Origin: Lentzea waywayandensis
Lineage (GTDB): Bacteria; Actinomycetota; Actinomycetes; Mycobacteriales; Pseudonocardiaceae
Assembly (NCBI RefSeq): GCF_900115955.1
Contig: NZ_FOYL01000016.1
Coordinates: forward strand, 1-64,000
Direction of reading: 5' to 3'
Length of the DNA: 64,000 bases
This document shows, piece after piece, positions 34,083-42,570 of this stretch. Below the pieces are notes generated by a model. The model made no database searches, was not told where the DNA came from, and saw only the letters and a list, made by a program, of their open reading frames with translations. Every line of letters begins with the position of its first letter. Within the stretch, counting starts at the first letter, position 1. The translations under genes and the position numbers were made by a program.

Positions 34083-35540
34083 ATGACTGAAGAACACTCG
34101 CGCCGGTTGTTGTTCAAGGTGGGTGGCGCCGCGCTCGTCACCGCCGCGATCACCGGTACGAAACCGGCCCAGGCCGCGCCGGACGGGCTGAGGATCAGGC
34201 CGGTCGGGCGGCACCTCGCGTTCGGCGCGGAGCCGTCCAAGCAGGTCGTGATCTCCTGGCAGCAGCTGGAGAAGGTCACCGGGCCGTACGTCCGGATCGC
34301 CACCGACGGCGGTGAGTTCGGACCGAAGATCGCCGCCGAACCGCGCACGCTCAAGAGCGAGATCGGCTGGCAGGACGGCGACCACAGCTTCCCGCCGCAC
34401 GGCCCGGATCCCCTGTACCAGTACTACCTGCACGCCAAGCTCACCGGCCTCGCGCCGGCGACGACGTACTTCTACGTCGTGGGGCACGACAACTACGATC
34501 CCGCGACCAGCAAGCGCCCCAACGAGATCGCGTCCTTCAGAACCGCCCCGACGGCGACCGCGACAACGCCGTTCACCTTCACGGCGTTCGGCGACCAGGG
34601 CTACGGCTACAACGCGCGCAAGCTCACGAGCCTCGCCGCGGACCAAGGCCCGGCCTTCCACCTCGCGCTCGGCAACCTGAGCTACGCCATCCACGGCGGC
34701 ACGACGAACGTCGAGGGCGGGCACACCGACACGGACAAGTACGACGCGGCACGGTGGAACAGTTTGTTCGCGCAGAACGAGTTCATGGCGCAGACGACGC
34801 CGTGGATGCTGACGCTCGGCAACCGCGAGATGGAGGAGTGGTACTCCCCCAACGGCTATGGCGGCATCAAGCAGCGCGTCACCATGCCGGACAACGCGTG
34901 GAGCGGCTCCATCGGCATCTACGCCTGGCAGTACCAGAACGTCGGGCTGATCAGCCTGGACGGCAACGACATCTGCAACCGCAACACCGCGAACCTCGAC
35001 CACACCAAGGGAAGGCAGCTCACCTGGCTGGACGGGCAGCTCGCCGCTTTCCGCAAGGACAAGACCATCGACTTCATCGTCGTCTACCTGCACCACGCGA
35101 CGTACTCGACGGCGGACGGCGGTGGCGCGGAGAGCGTCGCGCAGCAGAAGTGGGCGCCGGTGTTCGACAAGTACAAGGTCGACCTGGTCCTCAACGCGCA
35201 CAACCGCGTCTACGAACGCACCGACCCGATCAAGGCCGGCAAGGCGAGCAAGGACGGCACCACCTACATCACGGCGGGCGCGGGCGGACAGGCACTGGAC
35301 AGGTTCTACAAGAACGCGCCGGAGTCCTATCTGGGCAACGAGAACACCGGCGGCACCCCGACCATGCGCTGCTACAAGAAGAACAGTGCGAGCTCGACGG
35401 ACACCAAAGTCACCTGGTCACGCGCGAGGTACCGGGGCTACAGCATCGTCGCGGTCGACGTCACCAAGACCACGATGAAGGTCCGTGCGCTGAACGAGGA
35501 CGGCGTGCTGATCGACGAGCTCACCCTGCGACGCCGGTGA
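34083..35540 (+). CDS. purple acid phosphatase-like paralogue, predicted inactive
   Basis: A 485-residue paralogue of the preceding protein, aligning over almost its whole length. The N-terminus (HSRRLLFKVGGAALVTAAIT) is a Tat-type signal. Key residues have changed: GDQG is kept (Asp171), but GDxxY is now GNLSY (Asn198), GNHE is now GNREM (Arg248) and GHNH is now AHNR (Arg375). His337 and His373 remain. Loss of the bridging Asp, the acid His and one metal His predicts no normal two-metal site. The frame is open, so it is not an ordinary pseudogene. Confidence 0.9.
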   Translation: MTEEHSRRLLFKVGGAALVTAAITGTKPAQAAPDGLRIRPVGRHLAFGAEPSKQVVISWQQLEKVTGPYVRIATDGGEFGPKIAAEPRTLKSEIGWQDGDHSFPPHGPDPLYQYYLHAKLTGLAPATTYFYVVGHDNYDPATSKRPNEIASFRTAPTATATTPFTFTAFGDQGYGYNARKLTSLAADQGPAFHLALGNLSYAIHGGTTNVEGGHTDTDKYDAARWNSLFAQNEFMAQTTPWMLTLGNREMEEWYSPNGYGGIKQRVTMPDNAWSGSIGIYAWQYQNVGLISLDGNDICNRNTANLDHTKGRQLTWLDGQLAAFRKDKTIDFIVVYLHHATYSTADGGGAESVAQQKWAPVFDKYKVDLVLNAHNRVYERTDPIKAGKASKDGTTYITAGAGGQALDRFYKNAPESYLGNENTGGTPTMRCYKKNSASSTDTKVTWSRARYRGYSIVAVDVTKTTMKVRALNEDGVLIDELTLRRR

Positions 35541-36003
35541 GCCGGTAGCGGATCTCCTTCAGCTCCACACCGTCGATGGTCTCGGTCTTCTCGAGACCAT
35601 CGACGCGGAACCCGAGCCGCTCGTAGAAGCGCCGGGCCCGCGGGTTCTCGTCGAACACCCACACCACCACGTCCTGCTCGGCGCCCAAAGCGGCACGAGC
35701 CAGCTCGTACCCCAGCCCGGTGCTCCACGCCGAGGGCAGCACGTAGATCGCGTACAACTGGAACGCCGCATCGGGCTCACGGGACGGGCCGACGGCGATG
35801 AACCCGGCCACCGCGGAGTCGACCAGCCCCACCCACACCCCGCCGCGCGGAATGGCGCGCTCCCACATCGATGTGCGCGCTTCCACGGAGAGGCCGTCCA
35901 GCTCCGAGTCCGGGACCAGACCGCGATAGGCGGCCTGCCAGGTCTGGACGTGCACCGAAGCAACGGCAGGAGCATCGGCGACGACTGCTGGACGAACCGT
36001 CAT
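35521..36003 (-). CDS. GNAT-family N-acetyltransferase
   Basis: A 160-residue acetyltransferase: MTVRPAVVADAPAVASVHVQ, TWQAAYRGLVPD, then the acetyl-CoA region LYAIYVLPSAWSTGLGYELA and ARRFYERLGFRVDG. The SxGxGxxL variant replaces the usual RGxGxG loop. Acetyl acceptor unknown. The ATG at 36003 follows GGGGGA; further upstream ATGs would run into the divergent hydrolase gene. Its end overlaps the phosphatase paralogue by 20 bases. Confidence 0.85.
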   Translation of the reverse strand: MTVRPAVVADAPAVASVHVQTWQAAYRGLVPDSELDGLSVEARTSMWERAIPRGGVWVGLVDSAVAGFIAVGPSREPDAAFQLYAIYVLPSAWSTGLGYELARAALGAEQDVVVWVFDENPRARRFYERLGFRVDGLEKTETIDGVELKEIRYRLTGVAG

Positions 36004-36031
36004 GTCTTCCCCCACTGGCATGATCGAACGC

Positions 36032-36973
36032 ATGCGGATCATCGTCGACGCGGACCCCGGCATCGATGATGCCCTCGCTTTGTACTACCTGCGCGCCCAG
36101 CGGGACACCGAAATAGTCGCCATCGGCACGGTCCACGGCAACGTGCCGGTGCAGCAGGCCACGGCCAACGCGCTGAGGCTCACCGAACGTCTGAATCTCA
36201 ACGTCCCCGTGGCCATGGGCGCCGCGAAACCGCTCGCACAGCCCCTGGCAACCGCTGAAGACGTGCACGGTCAAGACGGCCTCGGCGGGTACGCGGGAGA
36301 CGAGCCGACGACCACCCACACCGAGCAGAGCGCCGCCGAGCAGCTCGCGAACATGGCGCGGGAGAACCCGAAGGAACTGAGCCTGCTCGCGATCGGGCCG
36401 CTCACCAACGTCGCGCTGGCGCTGCAGATCGAGCCGCGGCTCCCGGAGCTGCTCGACAAGGTCGTGGTCATGGGTGGTGCGCTCAACGTGCCGGGCAACA
36501 TCACCTCGCACGCGGAGGCCAACTTCTGGCACGACCCGGAGGCGGCGGACCTGGTGCTCGCGGCCGGCTTCCCCCACCTCACCATCGTCGGCCTCGACGT
36601 CACCATGGAGAGTCACGCGCCGCAGGAGTGGCTCGACACGCTCCCGCACGACTGCTTCCCGAAAAAGATCCTCGGCTTCTACGCCGACTTCTACGGCAGC
36701 TTCCTGGGCAAGAAGGGCTTCGTCCCGCACGACCCGCTGGCCGCCGCGATCCTGCTCGATCCCGGCCTCGCGAGCTACCACGAGGACCGGTTCGCGATCG
36801 AGCTCACCGGCCGCTACACGCGCGGCAAGATCGTCGCCGACCAACGGTTCCTCGCCCCCGAAAGCCCGTTCGGGCGTGACATCGCCACCGAACGCACGAA
36901 GGCCAGGTACGCCGTCACGGCCGACCACGCCCGGTTCCTCGACCAGCTGAGGCACGCTGTGACACAACCATGA
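36032..36973 (+). CDS. nucleoside hydrolase (IU-type)
   Basis: A 313-residue hydrolase that splits ribonucleosides into base and ribose. The calcium-binding Asp cluster is in IIVDADPGIDDALAL. Family motifs LLAIGPLTNVALAL, VVMGGALNVPGN and AEANFWHDPEAADLVL are intact, and VPHDPLAAAILL carries the catalytic-region His. The ATG at 36032 gives the usual N-terminus; ATGs at 36002 and 36020 are alternatives. There is no signal peptide, so it is cytosolic. Divergent from the GNAT gene. Confidence 0.9.
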   Translation: MRIIVDADPGIDDALALYYLRAQRDTEIVAIGTVHGNVPVQQATANALRLTERLNLNVPVAMGAAKPLAQPLATAEDVHGQDGLGGYAGDEPTTTHTEQSAAEQLANMARENPKELSLLAIGPLTNVALALQIEPRLPELLDKVVVMGGALNVPGNITSHAEANFWHDPEAADLVLAAGFPHLTIVGLDVTMESHAPQEWLDTLPHDCFPKKILGFYADFYGSFLGKKGFVPHDPLAAAILLDPGLASYHEDRFAIELTGRYTRGKIVADQRFLAPESPFGRDIATERTKARYAVTADHARFLDQLRHAVTQP

Positions 36974-37019
36974 CGAACCATCGACGGGACCTGGACAAAC
37001 AGCCTGGACCGTAGAAGGC

Positions 37020-37919
37020 ATGAACGTCCACTTGAAACGATGGCTCGCGGTCTCGGGGGCCGCCGTGGTCATCGCGACGGGCGTCGTGGCCGGGGGTTCC
37101 TACTGGCGGCTGGAGAGCAATCTCAAGACCGTCGATCTCTCCACGGAGATCACCCACCCCAGGCCTCCGTCGACGCCTGGCCGCCCCCTCAACATCCTCC
37201 TCATCGGCAAGGACGACGGGCGGTCCGACACCGCCATGGTCGTGCAGCTGAACGCGAAGGGCGACCAGGCACGCGTGGTCAGCATCCCGCGCGACACGAT
37301 GGTGCCGAGGCCGGAGTGCGGGACCAACCCGCCGGCCGCGATCGCCATGTTCAACAGCGCCTTCTCCACCGGCGGCGCCGCGTGCACGGTGGCGACGGTC
37401 GAGCAGATGAGCGGCATCCGGATCGACCACTTCGTGCAGATCGACTTCAACGGCTTCCGCGACGTCATCGACAAGCTCGGCGGGATCGACGTCACGATGC
37501 CCGAGGCGATCGACGACGAGAAGAGCGGGCTGCACGTGCCGGCCGGGCCCACGAAGCTCGACGGAACCCAGGCGCTCGCATTCGTGCGCACCCGCTACAG
37601 CATCGGCGACGGCAGCGACCTGAACCGCATCAAGAACCAGCAGCTGTTCATGCGGGCGTTGAGCGAGAAACTGGCGAACGAGAACTGGCTCGCGAGCCCG
37701 GCGAAAACACTCGAGCTCGCCGACATCCTCACGAAGTCCATCGTCACGGACACCGGAATCGGTTCGATTCCCAAATTGGCCGACCTCGCGGGAAAACTCA
37801 CCGCGTTGAAACCGGACGCCATCACGTACGTGACGCTGCCGACCGAGAGCTACCTGCCCGATCCGAACCGGGTCCAGCCCAAGCAGCCGGAGGCGGACGC
37901 GCTGTGGCAAGCCGCCTGA
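37020..37919 (+). CDS. LytR-CpsA-Psr (LCP) family protein
   Basis: A 299-residue membrane-anchored protein. A short basic tail and one transmembrane helix (about 8-27) precede an extracytoplasmic LCP domain. Motifs include LNILLIGKDDGRSDTAMVV, VVSIPRDTMVPRP and FVRTRYSIGDGSDLNRIKNQ with the catalytic and lipid-binding Arg residues. LCP enzymes attach teichoic acids, arabinogalactan or other glycopolymers to peptidoglycan. No LytR_C domain follows. A strong terminator lies downstream. Confidence 0.92.
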   Translation: MNVHLKRWLAVSGAAVVIATGVVAGGSYWRLESNLKTVDLSTEITHPRPPSTPGRPLNILLIGKDDGRSDTAMVVQLNAKGDQARVVSIPRDTMVPRPECGTNPPAAIAMFNSAFSTGGAACTVATVEQMSGIRIDHFVQIDFNGFRDVIDKLGGIDVTMPEAIDDEKSGLHVPAGPTKLDGTQALAFVRTRYSIGDGSDLNRIKNQQLFMRALSEKLANENWLASPAKTLELADILTKSIVTDTGIGSIPKLADLAGKLTALKPDAITYVTLPTESYLPDPNRVQPKQPEADALWQAA

Positions 37920-37965
37920 CCTAGCAGGCCGCGCCCTGCCATTCGCCGGGAAGCGGACCCGTGGG

Positions 37966-38003
37966 CCACGGCTGAGGAGACCCCCAGTGCTCCTCAGCCG
38001 TGG
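37966..38003 (+). terminator. intrinsic terminator after LCP gene
   Basis: A perfect 13-bp inverted repeat (CCACGGCTGAGGA and TCCTCAGCCGTGG) with a 12-nt loop follows the LCP gene by 46 bases. Confidence 0.8.
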
Positions 38004-38179
38004 ACGCTCTGCCCCAGTCAGCCACTGCCACTTTGACGGTCTCCCAGTCTCGTGAAGGACGTGGAGTCGAGGTTGTCAGACCACCTCGTTATGGTGGGCC
38101 TCTGACTGCCTGTCCGGTGCGTGCGCCGCAGCTCAGGCGGGCGGTCTACGTTTTCCGGTCCGGACGAGGAGGAGGCCGC

Positions 38180-41100
38180 TTGGGACCCCGTGGCGTCTTC
38201 GCGGAGCGCTTCGCGCTGCTCTACGCGGAGGCAGGCGACCCTCCTCTGAAGCGAGTCACGGAATCGGTCACCCGTGCCCGCCGAACGGACGAACAGGGCA
38301 GGCCGCTGCGCGTGCCCGCCCAGCGGGTCAGCGACTGGCGGCGCGGGCGCAACGTCCCCGCCAGGTTCAGCGGCCTGAGCGCCGTCCTCGAGGTCCTGGT
38401 CGGCGAGGCCCGCAAGCGCAGGCCCCAGCCCCCGATCGACGGCCTGTACGAACTCGACGCGTGGCGCGCCCTCTGGGAAGAGGCGCTCGCGAGCCCCGTC
38501 ACGGAAACGGACACGCCCCCTCAGGAAGACAACTCCGTCTGCCCGTACATGGGTCTGAGCGCATTCGGGCCCGAGGACGCGAATTGGTTCTTCGGCCGGG
38601 AAAGGGCGACGAACGCACTTCTCGACCGGCTGAACGACAACGGCATCACCACGCTCGTGGGCGCGTCCGGTGCCGGCAAGTCCAGTTTGATGAAAGCGGG
38701 CGTTCTTCCCCGGCTGAACAAGGAAGCCGTCATCATTTCGCCCGGCACCGATCCGTTGAAGGAGTTCGCGCTCCAGGTGCCGGAGCTGATCCACGTGCTG
38801 GAGTCCGCGGCCGACTCGGACGGGCTCGTCGACTTCGCCCACGAGGTGCAGGCCGCGGTCGGCGACCGGGTGGTGATCGTCGACCAGTTCGAGGAGGCGT
38901 TCACCCTCGGCGGCGACGAGAACCGGCTGCGGATCTTCGTACAGGCCCTGCACGCGGCGGCGCGGAAGACGGCGGTCGTGCTCGGCGTGCGGGCCGACTT
39001 CTACGCCCGCTGCCTCGACTTCCCCGAGCTCGTCGAGGCCCTCCAGACCAGGCAGATGGTGCTCGGCGCGATGTCCGCGGCCGAGTTGCGCGACGCCGTG
39101 ACGAGCCCCGCCAAGGCCGCCGGCCTTCAACTGGAGGCCGGGCTGGTCGACCTCGTGCTGCGCGACCTCGGCACGCACAACCGCCGTGGCAAGGACGCCT
39201 ACGACGCGGGCGCGCTCCCCCTGCTCAGTCACGCGCTGCTGGTCACGTGGCAACGCAGGCAGGCGGGACGCCTCACGATCGCCGGCTACCGGGCGGCCGG
39301 CGGCATCCAGGGCGCCGTCGCCACCACCGCCGAACGCGCCTGGTCCGACCTCGACGAACCGGCGAGGGCCGCCGCGAGACCGCTGCTGTTGCGCCTGGTC
39401 AGGGTCGGCGACGACACCCAGGACACCCGCCGCCGGTCCAGCCGCCACAGCCTGCTGGAGGCCAGCACGAACCTCCCGGCGACGGAACGCGCGCTCGAAG
39501 TCCTCACGCACGCCCGCCTGATCACCACGGACGCCGACGCGGTCGAGATCACGCACGAGGCGTTGCTCCAGGCGTGGCCCCGGTTGCGCAGCTGGATCGA
39601 CGAGGACCGCGCGGGCAACCTGACCCGGCAGCGGCTCGAGGAGGACGCGGCGACGTGGTCCACGCACGACCGCGACTCGTCACTGCTCTACCGCGGCGCA
39701 CGGCTGGAGGGTGTGCGGCAGCAGCAGGACGTCACCACGATCGCCAAGGAGTTCGTGCGGACGTCCGAACGCCAGCACCGCAAGAGCGTCTGGCTGCGCC
39801 GCAGCGCCATCTCCCTCGTGGTGATCTTCGCGCTGATCGCCGCCGGCGCCGCGGTGATCGCCGTGCGGCAACGTGACGACGCGGTGTTCCGCCAGATCGT
39901 GGCCGAGGCGGACCGGCTGGCCGACACCGACGCGTCGGTGGCCGCCCAGTTGCTGCTCGCCGCCCACCGGCTGCGGCCGGACGATCTGGACGTGGGCTCC
40001 AAGCTGCTCGCGAACCAGCAGAAACCGCTGGCCGTCCCACTGGTGGGGCACACGGGCGCGGTGTATCTGACGTCGTTCACCAACGACGGCGCCGTACTCG
40101 CGACCGCGAGCTACGACCGCACGGCACGTCTGTGGGACGTGCGGGACCGGGCGAACCCGAAGCCGCTCGCGGTGATCACCGGCCACACCGACTGGCTCAC
40201 CTCCGCGGTGTTCTCCCCGGACGGCAGGACGCTCGCCACCACCGGCAACGACAAGACGATCCGGCTGTGGGACATCACCGACCGGGTGAACCCCAGGCAC
40301 CTCAGGACGATCGAGACCGGCAACGGCACCAGCTACCTGCTGGAGTTCAGCCCCGACGGCAAGATCCTCGCCGCGGCGAACGAGGACAGGACCGCGCGGC
40401 TGTGGAACGTCAGCGACCCCGCGGACCCGCAACCGCTCGGCGAACCACTGCGCGGCGCCACCGCGGCGGTGCGGACGCTCGCCTTCACCCCGGACGGCAG
40501 AACGCTCGCCACCTCCGGCGACGACCAGGTCGTCCGGCTCTGGGACGTCGCGACCAGGACCGCGGTCGGCAAGCCGATGACCGGCCACACCGGCGGCGTG
40601 CACTCGGTGACGTTCAGCCTGGACGGCAAGCTCCTCGCGTCCGCCGCCGACGACACGACGGTGAGGCTGTGGGATCCCGCGACGCAGACGCAGATCGGCG
40701 ACCCGCTCGTCGGCCACACCGCCGGCGTGTGGTCGGTGAAGTTCAGCCCCGACGGGCGGATGCTCGCCTCCGGGGCGGTGGACGGCACCGCGCGGCTGTG
40801 GAACGTCACCGATCCGGTCAACGCGATGCAGCTCGGCAAGCCGCTCGCGGCGCCCAGCGGTGGCGTGTTCGCGGTCGGTTTCTCCCCGGACGGCGCGACG
40901 CTCGCCACCGGCGCGGGGGAGAACTCCGTGCGGCTGTGGTCGTTGCCGCGGCACGTGGTGCCGGTCCCCGCCGGGAACGCGGGGGTGACCTCGTTCAGCG
41001 AGGACGGCAAGTTGCTCGTGACCGCCGACGGCAACGGCGGCAAGGACGGCAAGACCGCGCGGTTCTGGGACACCAGGGACCCCTTCACGCCGAAGTTCCT

Positions 41101-42010
41101 CGGAGCGGTGAAGGTCAGCCCTGACAAGGGATCCGTCCGGGTGCAGCTCCGCCCGGACGGCAAGGTGCTCGGCACGTTGGCGGGCGAGAAGACGCTGCAG
41201 CTGTGGGACACGAGCGATCCCGCGCACGTCGTGCCGATCACGCCGTCGATCACGCTCGGCACGCGGTTCACCAACCAGCTCGTCTTCTCCCCCGACAGCA
41301 GGATCATGGTGACCGGCGGCGACGACGAGTCGGTGCAACTGTGGAACGTCAGCGATCCCGCGAGACCGGTCAAGCTGGGCGATCCGCTCACCGGGCACGA
41401 CGGGTACGTCAACGACACGACGTTCAGCCCCGACGGCAGGACCATGGTGACCGCGAGCAGCGACCGCATGTTCCGGCTGTGGGACGTGACCGATCCCGCG
41501 AAACCACGCCTGCTCGGCAAACCGGTGGAGGACCACCACGAACCGGTGCAGCGCGTCATCTTCACGCCGGACGGCACCAAGCTCATCACCGGCGGCACCG
41601 ACAAGGCGATCCGGCTGTGGGACGTACGCGACCGGGAGAAGCCGGTGGCGCTCAGCGTGCTCACCGGGCAGACCCAGCAGGTCAGCTCGCTCGCGGTGAC
41701 GCCGGACGGGAAGACGCTCGCGAGCGGCAGCGCGGACAAGACGTTCCGGTTGTGGGACATCGGAAATCCCGCCGAGGCGACCCCTCTGGGCCAGCCGATG
41801 GCGCTCGCGTCCGGCGCCGAGCCGAACGTCCTCTTCAGACCGGACAGCCAGGTCCTCGTGCTGTCGGGTGGAGGCGACGGCCTGCTGCGCCTGTGGGACA
41901 TCGACGTCTCGCACGAGGCCGAACGGATCTGCGCCACCACACGGGGCGCGCTCACCGAGCGGCTGTGGCAGACCCGCCTGCCCCAGGTGGAGTTCCACGA
42001 CCCCTGCTGA
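38180..42010 (+). CDS. membrane-anchored nSTAND NTPase with 14 WD40 repeats
   Basis: A 1276-residue protein. Residues 1-80 resemble a small helical DNA-binding or adaptor region (AQRVSDWRRGRNVPARFSGL). An nSTAND1-type NTPase follows: CPYMGLSAFGPEDANWFFGR, Walker A VGASGAGKSS (about 160-169) and Walker B VVIVDQFEEAF (about 231-241). One transmembrane helix lies near 538-560. From about 619 there are 14 WD40 repeats, enough for two seven-bladed propellers. The TTG start at 38180 has an ideal AGGAGG 7 bases upstream; the frame opens earlier but with no such site. The substrate or signal is unknown. Confidence 0.88.
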   Translation: MGPRGVFAERFALLYAEAGDPPLKRVTESVTRARRTDEQGRPLRVPAQRVSDWRRGRNVPARFSGLSAVLEVLVGEARKRRPQPPIDGLYELDAWRALWEEALASPVTETDTPPQEDNSVCPYMGLSAFGPEDANWFFGRERATNALLDRLNDNGITTLVGASGAGKSSLMKAGVLPRLNKEAVIISPGTDPLKEFALQVPELIHVLESAADSDGLVDFAHEVQAAVGDRVVIVDQFEEAFTLGGDENRLRIFVQALHAAARKTAVVLGVRADFYARCLDFPELVEALQTRQMVLGAMSAAELRDAVTSPAKAAGLQLEAGLVDLVLRDLGTHNRRGKDAYDAGALPLLSHALLVTWQRRQAGRLTIAGYRAAGGIQGAVATTAERAWSDLDEPARAAARPLLLRLVRVGDDTQDTRRRSSRHSLLEASTNLPATERALEVLTHARLITTDADAVEITHEALLQAWPRLRSWIDEDRAGNLTRQRLEEDAATWSTHDRDSSLLYRGARLEGVRQQQDVTTIAKEFVRTSERQHRKSVWLRRSAISLVVIFALIAAGAAVIAVRQRDDAVFRQIVAEADRLADTDASVAAQLLLAAHRLRPDDLDVGSKLLANQQKPLAVPLVGHTGAVYLTSFTNDGAVLATASYDRTARLWDVRDRANPKPLAVITGHTDWLTSAVFSPDGRTLATTGNDKTIRLWDITDRVNPRHLRTIETGNGTSYLLEFSPDGKILAAANEDRTARLWNVSDPADPQPLGEPLRGATAAVRTLAFTPDGRTLATSGDDQVVRLWDVATRTAVGKPMTGHTGGVHSVTFSLDGKLLASAADDTTVRLWDPATQTQIGDPLVGHTAGVWSVKFSPDGRMLASGAVDGTARLWNVTDPVNAMQLGKPLAAPSGGVFAVGFSPDGATLATGAGENSVRLWSLPRHVVPVPAGNAGVTSFSEDGKLLVTADGNGGKDGKTARFWDTRDPFTPKFLGAVKVSPDKGSVRVQLRPDGKVLGTLAGEKTLQLWDTSDPAHVVPITPSITLGTRFTNQLVFSPDSRIMVTGGDDESVQLWNVSDPARPVKLGDPLTGHDGYVNDTTFSPDGRTMVTASSDRMFRLWDVTDPAKPRLLGKPVEDHHEPVQRVIFTPDGTKLITGGTDKAIRLWDVRDREKPVALSVLTGQTQQVSSLAVTPDGKTLASGSADKTFRLWDIGNPAEATPLGQPMALASGAEPNVLFRPDSQVLVLSGGGDGLLRLWDIDVSHEAERICATTRGALTERLWQTRLPQVEFHDPC

Positions 42011-42072
42011 CCCCCGCGCAACCGACGCAAACCCGTCTCACCGACAGCACCTCATCGATTACTCTCCGCTTC

Positions 42073-42570
42073 ATGCGTCTTCTTGCTCGGGTCGGCAGCT
42101 TGCGCGCGGTCGTCGCGGTGACCGTCGGGTTCATCGCCCTCAACATGCTTCTCGTGGTGCTCGGCAACGTCACGGACTACGGCACGAACGAGGCGTTCGT
42201 GAAGCACGTCCTCGCGATGGACACCACGTTCGGCGAGGGACTGAAGTGGCGGGCGATCACGAGCCCCGCCGTCGTCACGATCGTCTACGTCGCGATCATC
42301 CTGTGGGAGGCGATCTCCGCGGTGCTGCTGACCGCGGGCACCATCTCCTACATCCGCGACAAGGAGGACAGCGCACGCAAGTTCGCGTCCGCCGGTCTGC
42401 TGATGATCGTGGCGCTGTTCCTCGGCGGCTTCATCACCGTCGGCGGCGAGTGGTTCGCGATGTGGCAGTCGAAGGACTGGAACGGCATCGGCGCGGCCCT
42501 GCGGATGGTGACCATCGCGGGCTTCGCGCTGATCCTCGTGCACCTCAGCCCGCGTCGGGCCACTCAGTAG
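42073..42570 (+). CDS. DUF2165-family membrane protein
   Basis: A 165-residue integral membrane protein with about four helices. It shows the DUF2165 signature NVTDYGTNEAFVKHVLAMDT and the following LKWRAITSP. Function unknown. The ATG at 42073 begins just before the first helix; no strong Shine-Dalgarno is present. It follows the WD40 gene by 62 bases, and its last 26 bases overlap the convergent GGDEF/EAL gene. Confidence 0.85.
   Translation: MRLLARVGSLRAVVAVTVGFIALNMLLVVLGNVTDYGTNEAFVKHVLAMDTTFGEGLKWRAITSPAVVTIVYVAIILWEAISAVLLTAGTISYIRDKEDSARKFASAGLLMIVALFLGGFITVGGEWFAMWQSKDWNGIGAALRMVTIAGFALILVHLSPRRATQ

Noticed and set aside
34083..35540. Calling the second phosphatase a pseudogene
   Set aside because: The frame is intact over full length with a good ribosome site and strong conservation outside the metal ligands, so it is treated as a gene encoding a likely inactive protein.
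39680..41998. A 772-residue open frame on the - strand opposite the WD40 gene
   Set aside because: It mirrors the WD40 gene, whose domains and repeats are clear. The translation is rich in Arg, Gly, Val and His and shows no family motif; it is a GC-rich shadow frame.
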